Shown here piece after piece: positions 25,105 to 38,000 of a stretch of 64,000 nucleotides of DNA (position 1 is its first letter; the number at the start of each line of letters is the position of its first letter). The DNA is taken from contig JAFREQ010000015.1 of the NCBI GenBank assembly GCA_025331565.1, forward strand, positions 3,658,001 through 3,722,000, given 5' to 3'. Below the pieces are notes generated by a model. The model was not told where the DNA came from. It made no database searches and saw only the letters and a program-made list of their open reading frames with translations. A program made the translations under genes and the position numbers. The stretch comes from Holacanthus passer (taxonomy: Eukaryota > Chordata > Actinopteri > Pomacanthidae).

Positions 25105-26168
25105 AAACCATCAGAGACTTTGTTTATTGTTGCATATTTAAACAGTCACCTCACTCGCTCAAAAACAAGCATCCAAAAATAAATCCAGTTGCTCTTCAAA
25201 GCAGAAGATGCTGAAAATCACAAACATACATCAGACCTCACATCCCAACACTGGTTTACTGTGAGGTCTTCACTAACGTGTGCTTCAGCAAAGACAACTG
25301 CATCTGTAGAGCAACAAGGATCCATTCTTACTACAAATCCCATCCGTCACAATGTTGAGCGTTATAAAAAAAAAAAACCCAATTATACAAGAATATCAGA
25401 CAGACAGAAGGGGAATGGAAACTCACACAGGTAGACGACAACACAGGTCATGATGTGCATTGTTTTTAAACCTAATGGACGCACTTTGAGTCATAATTAA
25501 TCTGTAATGTTGGTCATTATTTCGGATGTGCTGCCCATTTGGGCTCTGTGATTATGTCTTTTCACACTCTCACATAAGTTATTTGGTAAAATCCAGACAA
25601 GAACTTCATGATTTTCAGATACAAAAAAGAGCAGTGATTTAACAACCATCTATCAAGGCCGAGTCGTGTACAAATTGGTAAAGAACTAAAGGTTCGGTTC
25701 ACTCAATCTACAAAAAAACATTTTCTCAATTTCCCCAAGTAGTCTGTAGCCATGCAGATAGTTTTGGTTTCATATGCTCAAATTTTAGAAGATCTGTCTT
25801 GTGATTTCTGCTGCAACCTAAAGACAATGGAAGGGAGTGTGGTGCTCAAAACATTGTAAAATTAGATTTAAGGCAACACATCTTTTCCAGAAACAGTGTC
25901 TCCGTGTTAGGTGATTAATCTACAGTAACCAGGCACATTTCCTAGAAAGATAAGTCGCTGTTGAATATTTTAAATGCCATTTTTCAACGCTGTGAGCAAA
26001 ACAAACAAAACTGCATTAAAGTGGTAGACCTATCTCTCAACCTTGGCACATAAAACAGAAAATATCTGCATGACTAGATACTACTGGAGGGATTGTAATT
26101 TGGGTGAACAGACCCTTTAAAGACTAAAAACAAAACCAAAACCAAAAAAAAAAGCTGGAGTCTCATGT
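25105..26168 (-). other. selenof: selenof 3'UTR, expected to contain the SECIS element
   Basis: Minus-strand sequence after the selenof stop. Plus-strand TTTATT at 25123-25128 gives AATAAA on the minus strand, about 1.04 kb after the stop. A selenoprotein mRNA must carry a SECIS hairpin here. The minus-strand ATGA cores inside this interval were examined; the best is at 25494-25491, about 675 nt after the stop, with a short stem (GTGCGT with ATGCAC) and a downstream GA near 25450. The helix is shorter and less regular than usual, so it is only a candidate. Confidence 0.45.
25860..26120. repeat. Dispersed repeat in selenof 3'UTR
   Basis: Contains CAGAAACAGTGTCTCCGTG and GATTAATCTACAGTAAC, which are diverged versions of the hairpin element at 46.33-46.49 kb (CAGAAACAATGTCTCC; GTTACTGTGGATAATC). 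The block between 26000 and 26120 (ACTGCATTAAAGTGG ... GGGTGAACAGACCC) has the look of a teleost interspersed repeat. Borders are approximate. Confidence 0.4.
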
Positions 26169-29100
26169 CTATATCCGGTCTAATTTCTCGCTCAGGAACT
26201 CCTCCACGCTGTCTGTGTTCCACTTGAGGATGCTGAGTTCTTCAGCAATGTTCCCGTTATCGTCCAAAAGCTTTAGTACAGGATCTGAGCCTCTCACGTA
26301 CTGCCGTGTGGGAGGGGGTGAGTGGGAAAGAGAGAAAAAGAGGAGGGGTGTTAGGAAGGCAGGTTTGCCCTCAGTACAAATGGAAAAAAACACTCAGAGA
26401 AATGTCTGTGAGTCATCTGATCAACATGATTTGATTTATCTTTGAAATCACATTTTTTTTCCCAGATGAAGCTTAATGTGTCTAATGATGAGATTATAGC
26501 TGTCAACTAGCTGCTAAATCATCAACACAATTCATCACCCTTACCTTGATCTGAAGACCCTTGAACATCTTCGGCTTTTCACTCCTAACAAAAGCTGAGG
26601 AGATAAAACACCGGTGTCACAAGTGTCAGGCAATGAATCAGTCAATTAGCCTTTCTATTTTAGTACGGGGGTCTGTAATTACTGACAACTGCAAAGCCTC
26701 CTGAGAATGCAGCGTTAACAGCGGCGGAGACGGTTGAGAGGATGGGATGGCTGCAGCTGAAGTAAACAAACGATGGCCATATGGCACAGACGGGGCTCTA
26801 GATGTTTGCCCCCATGCTGAGGCAAGCTGCAGCATCTCCATCAATGTAACCTGACTCTGAATTAACCAAATGTTACACTGAGCAGAGATGGGAGGTCTAC
26901 TCCCAAGACACAGAGGGTAATAAACTTCAAATGCTTGTTTGGAAATCAGCCCTCAGGCATTTTAGACCACCTACTGCAAAAGGATATATTTCACACACAT
27001 CTCCACTGATAAAGACACAGAACCACACCATGCACAAGCTCAGTGTCAGAGCTGTTACTCTATTTCAAAACAAGATAACAAGTATCTGAGCATAATCACG
27101 TCTCAATGGCAAACTTACCTTGGACTTGGGGGAACCTCCCCAGTTTTCATCCACACACCTCGAGGATGGCCCCACCATAGAGCTGTGTGCAGAGAAACAC
27201 AATGTTATGTAGCCTCACATCAACGCCCGCACACAGAGACAGAATGGGCTGTGGCCCTGCTGGCGGTAGGACGCCTGGCCTGGAGGAGTAATTTGATTCA
27301 GGCAGGCTGATTCATAAACGTGTCCAGTCAACTCCTTGGGGGTCATTAAACTGTGAGCCTGTGCATATGGAGCAGGGCTGATGGATGGCGGTTTGTGCAG
27401 GGCTCACTTGTAATCAGACCTCCAGCACCAATATACAATAAGTTAGAGGAAATTGGAGTGTCATGGCAGTATTTCAAGACCTTGCTCTGCTTGCCGTTTC
27501 AGGGAGGAGAGTGGTAAATGGCCTGTTTGGCTGGTTCACACAGCAAATTAAATTATGCATGCAAAGCTAAGATCCTATCCTCTCCTCTCTTCCCCTGTCT
27601 TTCTGTAAACAATCTAGCACGGCTGAAATTAAATTTCCGTGCTTTTCATTTTACCACACAGATCGGAGACGAGTCACGACTCTGCTGACAAGAGGAAACT
27701 AGGAAACAAATGATAGGCTGCTCTAAGTGCACTCAATGGAGTATTTTAACACTTGGAAATGCTCCTAATTACCTAATAACACTGTCTATCAGTGCTTTCA
27801 AAAGCAACCATGAAAACTATTACTTTGTCAATAACTCCATCCCTGCATTCTCTTTATCTCACTTTAAAGTACTCAAACAACCTTGCAGGCAGAGAGCAAC
27901 TATGTTCACTACAGCCAAAAAAAGAAAAATAAACATGGTGATATTTATATATGATGTAGTATTGGCAATAAAAGAATTAAATGTTCATAAAGAAAAAAAG
28001 GTTCTGATGACTTATATTCAACAGGTTTTATCCTTTTTTTTTTTAAACTAGGGTGTGCGATATTTAAGACCACAGTGAACATTACATGCCAAGAGACGTC
28101 AGTTTAAGGGATTTTCTTTCCCTTAAATGTGGATTGTCCTGGATCTTGCAACCCAAAAAGCACACATAATTATTCTGTAAGCCTCCAAACTCATAAAACA
28201 ACATTTTTGATGTTAGTTGAGATTAAAGGATGAGGCTGGCGATATTGTAGATTTTCTTTACTCTGTCAATATTTTCTGACCTCCCCAGCCTGCGTGGCCC
28301 TCAGCCCAAAGCCCAGTGGTTCCTACTGAAGATGTGAATCTTTCAAAATACAGGTCACAAAATAGAGTTCATTTGTTTTAAAAAAAAAAGGCTAAATAAT
28401 TTTCTAAAACAGCTAAGCACTGTAGCTTTTAGCAAACGTTGCTCAAATAGAACCAAACAAGGACAGAAGCATTTTTCTTGTTTTACAAGTCCTGTAATGT
28501 TATCCCCACCACTCGCAGTCACCATCTTTCTCAGCTCAACTGCCTGTTCCACCATTAGAGACTGACCTTTGGTGGCACATGCTGTGCATCACAACATATG
28601 ACCTCAGTACAGCATCTCCATATCAGTTTAATGGAAAGAGAAGTGTCTGTATTTGTAGACGAAATTAAAAAAAAAAAAAAAAATCTAATGAGATACCCTT
28701 TCTAAATACTCTTGTATAACGTAATACCTTGATACCACCCAAGCCTAAAACACTCATTGTGTGGCTCATTGGCGTGTTTTAATCATTTCTGGAAAACAAA
28801 ACAGTTGAGCTCAGGCTTTGGCTATGCAGGCAATATGTGAGTTGTTGTTTTTGGTCTTTTCGGGGGGATTTGTTGACAATAAAAAATAAAAAAAACACAT
28901 ATCCTCTAAAGCTTAAAAGCCCTGAAAAGCTTCTCGAGTTTTTGTCATCAACTGTACCCTGTACTGGCCTGAGAGACTCTCAGGAAGGTTTCCCTGCTCT
29001 ACAGAGGCACACTGTACGGTGGCACCCAGGGGAGCTGAGGTGCTGATATGCGAAGGGTTCTCTGCAGAGAAGCACACGTTTGAAAATGAGTAACCGAAAT

Positions 29101-31665
29101 GCCCTCCATGCTCAGTGAATCTTACTAATCGACTAGGCTGCGCAATAAGCCATTTCTCAGAGGGTTTAATGACACGGCACTGATGTCAATTGCGAGCCTG
29201 AAAGAATTCTTAAGGCAGATAATTGTTGCTGTCTGAGGAGAAAATGTGCCTAGTGACACTGTCGTTTCTACTGGTACCCTCAGAGTGCAGCTGGAGACAG
29301 CCAATTGCTCTTCTAACTGACATTTTCACTCAAATCGTGAGGAGGACGAGGAGTAATCTTTCCTCTAAGTGTCTGTCTAAAACAGAGTTATCATCAAGAG
29401 GTGTAATGAGGTGTGCTCTACTCTTTTCCAAGGTGCTGTTGCTAGGATACCACACAAGCTCCAGGGGCTTTGCTTAATCAAAGAAAAATGACATTGTTTT
29501 TCCACCATCGTTTGACTCGCTGTTTATCCGTCGGAGCCCAGCAGGGATTCCTTCCTTTGAATTTGCTTTAATCACCGGAGCAATGAGTACACAGTAACAC
29601 CTCCTCGCTGGTTACAGACAGGGTGTTGCTACAAAACCTGACACTTGGACCCCATGGGGAGTGTCAAGCTGGGGTTAAGGAGCCTCTGCTCTGAACATCG
29701 GAGACAAAGATTGAGACAGACAGCTAGTGACAGAGTTTGTGTGTGGTAGCTCAGATCCGATGCACAGCTGCAAACAGTGCCAAAAGACCCAGTGACGGGG
29801 GGTTAAACGAGGTTGTTTTTAGTAGCAGATCAAATGCTGGGAGATATGATTCCTGTCAGTAAATGTGGCACATTCTGACAAGGAGGTCCTCTGAGTGCTA
29901 CTACTGTCCACTGAGGAGCCTATCTTTAGTAAAGCTCAGTAAGTGGCTGGAGACAGCATACAGCTCAGCCTACAATTACTAAACTATCTGTTGTGCATCA
30001 TCAAATTTGTCAAGTCTTAGTCATGCAGCACAACATAAAAGAAAGTTAATTTTATCTTCTGACTGCATGCCCTTTTTGTTAGCCTTGTTTCTGGGTGCAC
30101 TTCCTCTATTCTCACTGAACCTCCTTTGATGAGGTCTTTGTAACAAGCCCCTCACTGTGACTGAATCTAGAAAGGCAATTACTTCCCGTTTGACAGTTCT
30201 GTGAGCTCTGTTGTTGCCTTTACCTTGCGCGCTTCCATCTGGGCCTCCTGCTGGCAGCACTGCTGGCAGTCAGGCTGGAGCTTGGTGAGGCTGAACTCCC
30301 CGAGCAGGTCACAGGAGCTGCACAGCAGGTTGCTGGAGAAGCCCAGCTCCCTGCACGCCTCAGACGACAGCTCGGCACCGTATGCCGACAGCTGGAGAGA
30401 GAGAGAGAAGGGTATAAGAGAGATCAGAGAGGAAAAAACAAAGGCCTAGTTTTTATTAAGTGCTTTCTTCTCGTATGCAAGTGTGAGGATAAAAGAGCAT
30501 CATGTTACTGATATAAAAAGCCTGATATTAGGATGGAGATGTGTTCAGATTTACAAGTGCAATAAAGTCTTAAAACGAACAATGATAACCATGTGATGTG
30601 AGACTTGAATGTAATGCTGGGAATAGCTGTATCGTAGAGCCAACACATAAATAACTTTTTATCAACCCATGGGACAGTCATGCTAGATCTACCATAATCT
30701 ACAGTCCAAATACCATCATCTATAATCTACAAAATCTGTGTTCAGCTATTCAAAAATATTGAATTAAATATAAGTATTAATCTGATTAGTGATACTTGAT
30801 AAATAGTAATAATTAGCAACTATTAAATTGTAATTAGTAAATGTTTGGCATTTTCACTAGATGATAAATAAATATCAATAAATAAAAAAATCAGAACAGA
30901 TCTTTGGTAAGAGAGCTTTTGGAGGGAATGGGGTAAACAATTAACAGGATGTTCAGTCTGAGGTTTGTGCATCTTCTTTGTAAAACTCTTGTAAAAAAAA
31001 GCCCTGGTATCATAGTGAATTAGAGAGGACCCTAATGTTTTTTTTTTTTGGCACGCAAGCTAGCAAAGACTGTCAGATGTAACATGATCTATTTTCACTT
31101 TCAGGATCCAGGAAGTCGGTGTTCTCTCAAATTTTATTACCCAATAAAAAGTCCTTATTTATCTGTATGGTAAGAACTTGGCACCCTGTGTTTTGTACTC
31201 TCTCAATGTCAATACCATTCTCTTACAACTTCAGCTGAAGATATTTCGACTAGCCACATGCTTTAAGACTCAGTTTACTGAGCAGGGGCAGATTTTAACA
31301 GGGTAAGTAAAGATCAGAAGTCTTGTTTTATCGTTGCCTTTTTCCTTCAAAACAAACGTTTCGACATACCAATCGGTTTATGCCTTGTAAACAATGATTA
31401 GCTGAGAAAAAGACTTTGAGGAGGCTTCACTTTCCCATCAGGGCTCAATGGGTTTTGTGGATAAGCCACGTCATTTTGAAGCTCCGGGCAAAGCAGGATG
31501 CGGCTCTCGAAACTGAACTGGCTGTACAGCTGACAGCTTCGCTATCCGTCAGTGCTGAGTGTTCAGCTCTTCTGAAAGCGGCGACAGATGCTAATTATTC
31601 AGATTTGATAAACTCACCGTTTGTAAAAGCGAGAGAAGCCACAGGAGATAGACCTCTCCCGACAT
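26169..31665 (-). CDS. selenof: Selenoprotein F (15 kDa selenoprotein), five exons
   Basis: An ER-lumen thioredoxin-like selenoprotein that binds UDP-glucose:glycoprotein glucosyltransferase and takes part in glycoprotein folding control. Exons in transcript order: 31665-31618, 30391-30224, 27182-27119, 26594-26545, 26300-26169. Phases agree; product 153 residues. Residues 1-16 (MSGEVYLLWLLSLLQT) plus the first residues of exon 2 form a signal peptide. The Cys-rich UGGT-binding domain (ELSSEACRELGFSSNLLCSS onward) is in exon 2. Exon 3 has LYGGAILEVCGUKLGRFPQV with Sec at residue 84 encoded by TGA. The thioredoxin-like domain follows and ends in SEKLDRI. The only stop that ends the protein is TAG at 26171-26169. 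A standard gene finder would stop at the TGA or skip exon 3. Intron 1 is 1.2 kb, intron 2 is 3.0 kb. Confidence 0.95.
27147..27149 (-). other. selenof: In-frame TGA selenocysteine codon
   Basis: On the minus strand the codons read GTG TGT GGA TGA AAA CTG, giving V-C-G-U-K-L. The frame is fixed by the flanking exons, which join in phase and continue 69 codons of conserved selenoprotein F sequence after the TGA. The C-G-U motif is the redox centre known for this family. Confidence 0.95.
30392..31617 (-). other. selenof: selenof intron 1
   Basis: Contains no recognisable exon. AT-rich, with a short TA/AAT-rich stretch near 30740-30900 and a T-run near 31038. Nothing else stands out. Confidence 0.5.
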
Positions 31666-32485
31666 TTTGGAGCTTGCTTTGTTAGCTTGAACTACTCTGA
31701 GGACCCCTTCATTTACGGAAAGGCTGCCCCGTCACGCCTGATATTTATCTTTCAGAACTGATGGTTTATCTTTTTAAAAATGTTCCACACTTGCTCATGT
31801 AACATAATTTATATCGGCTATATCAATATTTCTACTAATAAATGAGGTATTAAGAAGAATTTCATTTCATTTTATGTTTTTAAGTTTTGGCATGTTTCAT
31901 GGTCGACTCACAATTTCTTCCTCGTCTCTACTGTTGTCACGGTTTAAAGGGAAGTGCGACATCTGCTGTCCGAGTCCAGGTCGCGTTTGGGAGAATGGAC
32001 CAATCGGGTTTGAGGAGACAGTGATTGTCGACGAATAGAAAGGCTCGGCTGCGTGGTGGACTGTGGACACGTCCAATGACCAGACTGGTTGTAATAGTCT
32101 GTCCACGGTGCGGTGGTGAACACAGTGGCTGGGACAGGACAGCGCTGCATGGGGGGCGCAGGCGACAGAAGCTGGTACCACCGCTCCTCCATCCACAAGG
32201 GACAAATCCGCATTGTGCACAAATCTCTCGGGCTCTACGTCGCTCTGCTACCGGGGAACGACTTGCTGAAATAACCGAGCCGAGCATGAACACATCGCAT
32301 TTGAGGTAACCGGAGGATCTGAGCAGTGGGAGACATCCACACACACGCACACACACACACGGAGGCAGAGAGGGCCATGCACAGACACTCCGCCGCTTTG
32401 TAATCACCGTCGTCGCTGTGTGTGTGTGTTTTCAGTCTCTCCTCCTCCGACCATGGACTGACCACATCCCTCTCTGGATGATTTG
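31666..32485. promoter_or_regulatory. Head-to-head promoter region of selenof and hs2st1
   Basis: 820 bp separate the two divergent start codons. The central 400 bp are CpG-richer than the flanks and contain CCAAT boxes at 32000-32004 and 32073-32077 on the plus strand. No convincing TATA box is seen. Human SELENOF and HS2ST1 are also neighbours in this divergent arrangement, which supports a shared ancestral promoter. Start sites are not resolved. Confidence 0.65.
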
Positions 32486-35013
32486 ATGGGGCTGCTCAGA
32501 GTCATGATGCCGCCCAAGTTGCAGCTTCTGGCGCTGCTGGCGTTCGCAGTGGCCATGTTCTTCCTGGAGAACCAGATCCAGAAGCTGGAGGAGTCCCGGG
32601 GAAAGCTCGGTAAGTTTAACATCACAACCCCAGTCACATCACTCCTGGAGCACCACAGGTTGTGTGTGACGTCCCTCTCTTTACATCAGTGCATCACCAT
32701 TGTTGTGCATTTGGATCAGTGTGCTGAGATGAGCTGCACTTCATCACCAGCACACATGCTTCATCATATGGGTTTAGACAATGGCACACAGTCATGATCT
32801 GGGAGCTTTGCATGACTGTGGCACCAAAATGTTGAACTATTCTAAGAAATTACAGGTGCTGTCAACCTGTCATTCTAATTTATGCAATGCAGTGTGAGTT
32901 TGAGGAGATGCCTGTGACCCTGAGACAGAGAGAGTGAGTGTGTGGGTTTGTATACTTTAGAGCTTCATTATTGATTAACCTGACAATTATTTTCTAGATT
33001 AAGTGATTAATAGTTTGCTCTATGCAGAGTCAGAAAGCAGCGGGAATTGTATCATTCCTGAAGCCCAAGGTGATTCCTTTGTCTTTGTTCTGTACAACCA
33101 GAATCCCAAAACCAAAAGATTCTCAGTTCAAATTGATTAAAAACAGTGAAAAGCAGCAAACCCTTATGTTGGAGAAGCTGGACCTGGAGAATATTTGCCG
33201 ATATTGATTGTCTCATCGTCAAAATAGATTAAAATTCCATCAACTGATTGAGTGATAATTTTCCAGCTCTTCCATACTTCTATGCAACTGAGATGAGAAA
33301 GCTAATTTGGAAATATAGGACATGTGATATTGGAGCAGCAGACTGGTGGCTCTGGAGTCAGACCTGAGAGGCGGCGTGGTTTCTGAATGGATGATCGTCA
33401 ATGCACAGTATTTGCTCTTAGTACTAACTGGAAAGATGTTTTTGCTCAAAGGAAGTTTTCATAATATTCTGCATGCATGGGGGACGCCACCCTGCTGCAA
33501 ATCCTCTCCCGCCCCTTTACCACACTCTTTCCTCTGATTGAAACATGGCCGGCGCTGCGTTCAAATCTCATTGGTAGCTCCCATCAGGGGCTCCGTCCCA
33601 ATAAAGATCTGGGACATTGCAGGATTATCTCTCTGGTGCCTCCACTGTGGGGATTTTTTTTTAAGGAACAGCAGAGCGGTGCAGAGAACCAGAGGGTGCA
33701 GCCGGCGTACCTCAGGGGTCCACACACACCACCTCTTGTATCAGAGAGTGGGAGCTTGGCACATAAGACAGGCAGCCAGCAGTCCTTCTTTCACAGCAGG
33801 CATTTTGGCCTGTTATAGCAGGGAAAGCACAGGTGCGATTAATAACAGTAACAATGGCTGCAGTAGGTGAGGCAATTTCTGGGTCCTATTCAAATAGCTG
33901 ACGGGGACACTTAATGGATCAGACAAATCATTGCTGGTATTAGTAACACCTGTGCTTTTCCTGCTATGACAAAGTCAAAATGTCTGCTGTGAAAGAGGTC
34001 TATCACATTTTAACTGTTGCATATTTTAGAGGCCCTGCACACCCACGCTGGTGTCATTCTGGATGACTAGACCTCTGCTCAGGCTGATGTTAGGTGTATC
34101 TATGCTGGGAAATATGAGATCACCAACTCCATGCATTTATTAGAAAAACAAAGGTGCAACGAAACTGTCACGCAGTTATGACAAGAGATCTAATTAGCCA
34201 AGATAAATGGAACATCTGTATGAGAATCAGCTGTTTTTCCTTGTCTTAAATAAGAGTAAACTGTTAAATAGTAGACTGTAGGTTGATGAAAAGTGACATT
34301 TGATGACATCCCCTTGGCTTCTTACAAATTGTGATGGCAAATGTTCACTATTTTCTGATGTTTTATGGACTAAACAATTAATTGACAGCAGATTAAATGA
34401 AAGTAATCATTAGTTGCAGCCTTAATTAAATTTATATCAGAGATAAATGAATGTTGGTGGTCAGAATTGTTACATATATATTTCTGTCAGTCGATTAACT
34501 GACTTATCAGTGTTAGATATTTTTGCTTGATTAGTGGCTTAAATGAGTAATCGATTCATCAAGTAACATTTCAGCACTAGTTAGGGCTTAGACAGTTGAT
34601 GTCATGCCACTTTTGCTCAGACTGCAGCTGAAACTATCGGTCAATTAATGGATTAATGGATGGATTTTCAAGCAAAAATAAAAACAATTCACTTGTTCAA
34701 GCTTCTCAAAATTGAATATTTGCTGCTTTCTTTCTTTTCCATTGTAGGAAAGTGAATATCTTGCAGGTAGGCGAGAAATAGACTTTGTCCGATGAATCAA
34801 ACATGAGGCTGTGTTGGGACGTTTCCAGACCAGATTGCGAATAAAATAGTTAACAGACATGTAATTGAATAAAGTTTCCCAGCTGAGCTTTCACGTGTAG
34901 GAACAATCAGGACTCCTGGGGGTATAGATGGCTATATTGGCCTGTGACATAGTTTACTGCTGCTGTAAAGGGTTATACTTTACACCCAGTGAAAAGCCAA
35001 ACTCTCCTGGGCT

Positions 35014-35084
<71 letters not shown>

Positions 35085-38000
35085 CTCTCCCGATGTTGAA
35101 ACACAACCTGAGAGGCCTTTCCCCTGACTGCCCACCACCACGAGAATCTGTTGACTTGGCAAAAAGCGCTCTGATGGATGACTGGACCGAGCAGACGTCT
35201 GTATACTGGAGCTCTGAATTATGTGCTGCATAGCCAAATAGTTGTGACTGAGGCTTCCACGGGCTCGATGCTGATAGACAGCCACAGGGCCAGGCACATT
35301 ACCAGGTACGCCTGCCGCAAGTCCATCTGTGCAACAATAAAAACCTACATAACAACCATAACAAGGACAGGTGGCATCCAAACCCAAATTAGATCTCCAA
35401 GAATGACTCTTACGTGATCGATGCAGGGGGAAAAAAAAGAAACTCTATATGTCACCTTCCTGTATCATGTTTTCACATGTACACAGTTAACTTCATGCGG
35501 GTTGGAATGACCCGCTTCCTCTCCTCACAGCGTGGGATCCTACCGTCTGACACACGTTTGAATCATTTCCCCTATTAGACACCTCCCGCAGGGCAGACAA
35601 GCTGTGATTTGCTTCCAAGCTAATCGTCGTCCCAAGGTTTCACTGAGAAGTCCCCTGCATTACAATCACGCCGCGATGCAGCTGTGTGTCCTGCTGTGGG
35701 CCCAATCCATTATTCTGACAGTATTTCTCTCCGACTGCTCACCGGCACTGCTGCCGCTTGGGTCAACAGTAACGCAGGCTGACTGCACGGGGACGGATGG
35801 ATGGAAGAATGGAAATAGAGTTTCTTTAATAAAGAGCTGCGAACAGAGATTCAAGGCCCCTTTCTCTGCCAGGGTTGCCATTAGCTCCCTCTCGGTTCAG
35901 GCAATTTCAGAAGCTCGCCTTGAAGAATTTCACGCTGCTTTATTCTGAAGTCTGAGACTGGCATTCCTGCGTAATGTTTCATTGACGTCAGACAGGAGAC
36001 AAATGTCTTTGATTCAGCTGTGATTGGGTAACCAGTCAAGAAAATGTGATCACTTGGTTAAAAGTGAAGTCAGCTCACATGACTTTCCCACAACTTTTTA
36101 AGCAGCTCCTAAAAAGTATAACCAGTAAGAATTTCTGGTACTTGAAACATTTGAAAAGAATTGTCAAAGTGAAAGTATGTGAACTGTCTCAGAATTAGGG
36201 CCTGTTTCAATCAGCCAAAAATATGAATAAACAGATGAATGCAAGGGATCGTGTGAACATCAGCATGACTTGTGAAAATCATACAAATATAATTTCTTCC
36301 TTTAATCTTTTCTCTGTGCAGATTGATTTGGCACTGATTGTTTTTTATGTGATGAAGTCAAACTCATAGGATGTGACTTAATGTCCCTTCAGAATAAGCT
36401 CAATAAAGACAATAATACAGAACATGAGTGTGGTGTATTGTGGGAAATATTCTTTATAAATGAATACCAGTCACAAATCACTTTCAGAAGGGGCTCTGAA
36501 CCAACATTTTTTGAACGATTCCTGTCTTGAAAGCATTTTCATTACACAGTTAAGTGCATCATTATTTGTGAAGCATCTGTCCTTGCTACCTGCTTTTCTA
36601 GATTCAAGCCATGCCGAGCTTATTTCCTCAGAGACGGTATTCATAAACACTTCACTTTCATTCCAGGAATCCCAGCTTTTCAGCTTTTTTGATAGTTAAA
36701 TCAGTCAGTAACAGAACTTGTAGCCAGAGGTGTGAGGTTAATTCTCGAGGGCATCTATGGTATATTGAGAGCTGCGTAAATAGAAACGTTGCTTATTAAA
36801 CTGTCACCTCATGGACCTCGTTACTGGAGCGAGCGACCTCTTCACCTCTGTGACCTGCAGGCCATGTCAGGGCCGTGTGTCACCTAACAGGGCAGATATC
36901 TAGAGACTTTTTTTTTTGTCCTCTCAGCATCGCCGCCTTTTTATCTGCTGGCCGTAATTCAGCCTGATTAAAGGAATTCAATTTCCATCTGTTGCATGGT
37001 GATATTTAGCTCCAGACACAAGCGGCTCTGTGTTCAGCTCTGAGAGAGAAGAACTGTGCTGTTGAATGCAGAAGAAGGAAGGCGATGCATGTGCTCATTG
37101 TCGAAGCGTTTGCAGAGCCTGACGCAAGACCTTTAAGCATTCATTTGTCGCGGCAGCCCGTCGCTCCCGGGCTTGGGTTTGAATTTCGCTTTGATTGCCG
37201 TGCCAGGCGCTCACAGCCTCGAGCCCACCCTCGCACTTCAGCCGCCAAGGGACCTGGGGACCCGGTCAAGAATTTGCTCTTGAAAGGACATTGGTCAGGC
37301 ATGGCTAGCCTGTCCTCGTGTGCACACCACGTGGATGTTGATTGGACAACTTTATACATTCGAGCTGCTCTGCTTCTTGGACCGCTGCTGCACATCACTC
37401 ACCCTGTCGCTGATGAGACCTTGAGCTGCAGTTGTGTTTGAAATTTTACTTTATTGATGATCCAAGCGTCTACCTGGTTCCTTTCACTCCCACACATTTG
37501 TCAAGTGTGTGTCAACTGGTGTTTGTGACTCACTCAAAGGGCTGCAACACCAAACGGTGGCTAATTGGTGACACATTGGTGGCACTCAGCTAGACTGAGC
37601 CCTGTGTCTTCTCCACAAGTCCCAGTGCAAACCTCAACCTCTTAAATGTGTAACCTCCAGCGCTTCTTCCTCTCTTGTTCCCTAATCCTTTCTGCGGACA
37701 CGGCACTCCGATTCCCTTTGAACTCTCCCTGACACCCCACGTCTCTGTTTTTAGATTCCCCAAGGGGTATAAAGGGTGCATGAGTCATTTGCTTTCACTC
37801 TGCATGTTGGCATCTGCTACCGTAAGCAGACGGTAGCGTCTATCGCCTGGACCTGGCTGCTCTGAAACATGCCATTTGAGCGGCTAATGGAGAGGAGCCC
37901 ACAGCGGAGATGGGCGTAGGTGTCGGGGATGGATTTGTTGTGGGAGGTGGGGAGGAAGAGTGCTAATGGTCATACTGGGCTTTTGCTGTATTGTTAGAAG

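Noticed and set aside
25605..25608. Minus-strand ATGA as SECIS core
   Set aside because: The following 40 nt form no stem leading to a GA partner.
31937..32407. 156-codon minus-strand open frame in the selenof/hs2st1 promoter
   Set aside because: It lies in a CpG-rich region without stops, includes CA-repeat translation, and resembles no family.
32483..32485. One-codon extension of hs2st1
   Set aside because: The codon is TTG. The conserved start MGLLR begins at the ATG at 32486.
34928..35387. Open frames of 101 and 135 codons on both strands around 35.0 kb
   Set aside because: Both run through the AC microsatellite and have no other content.
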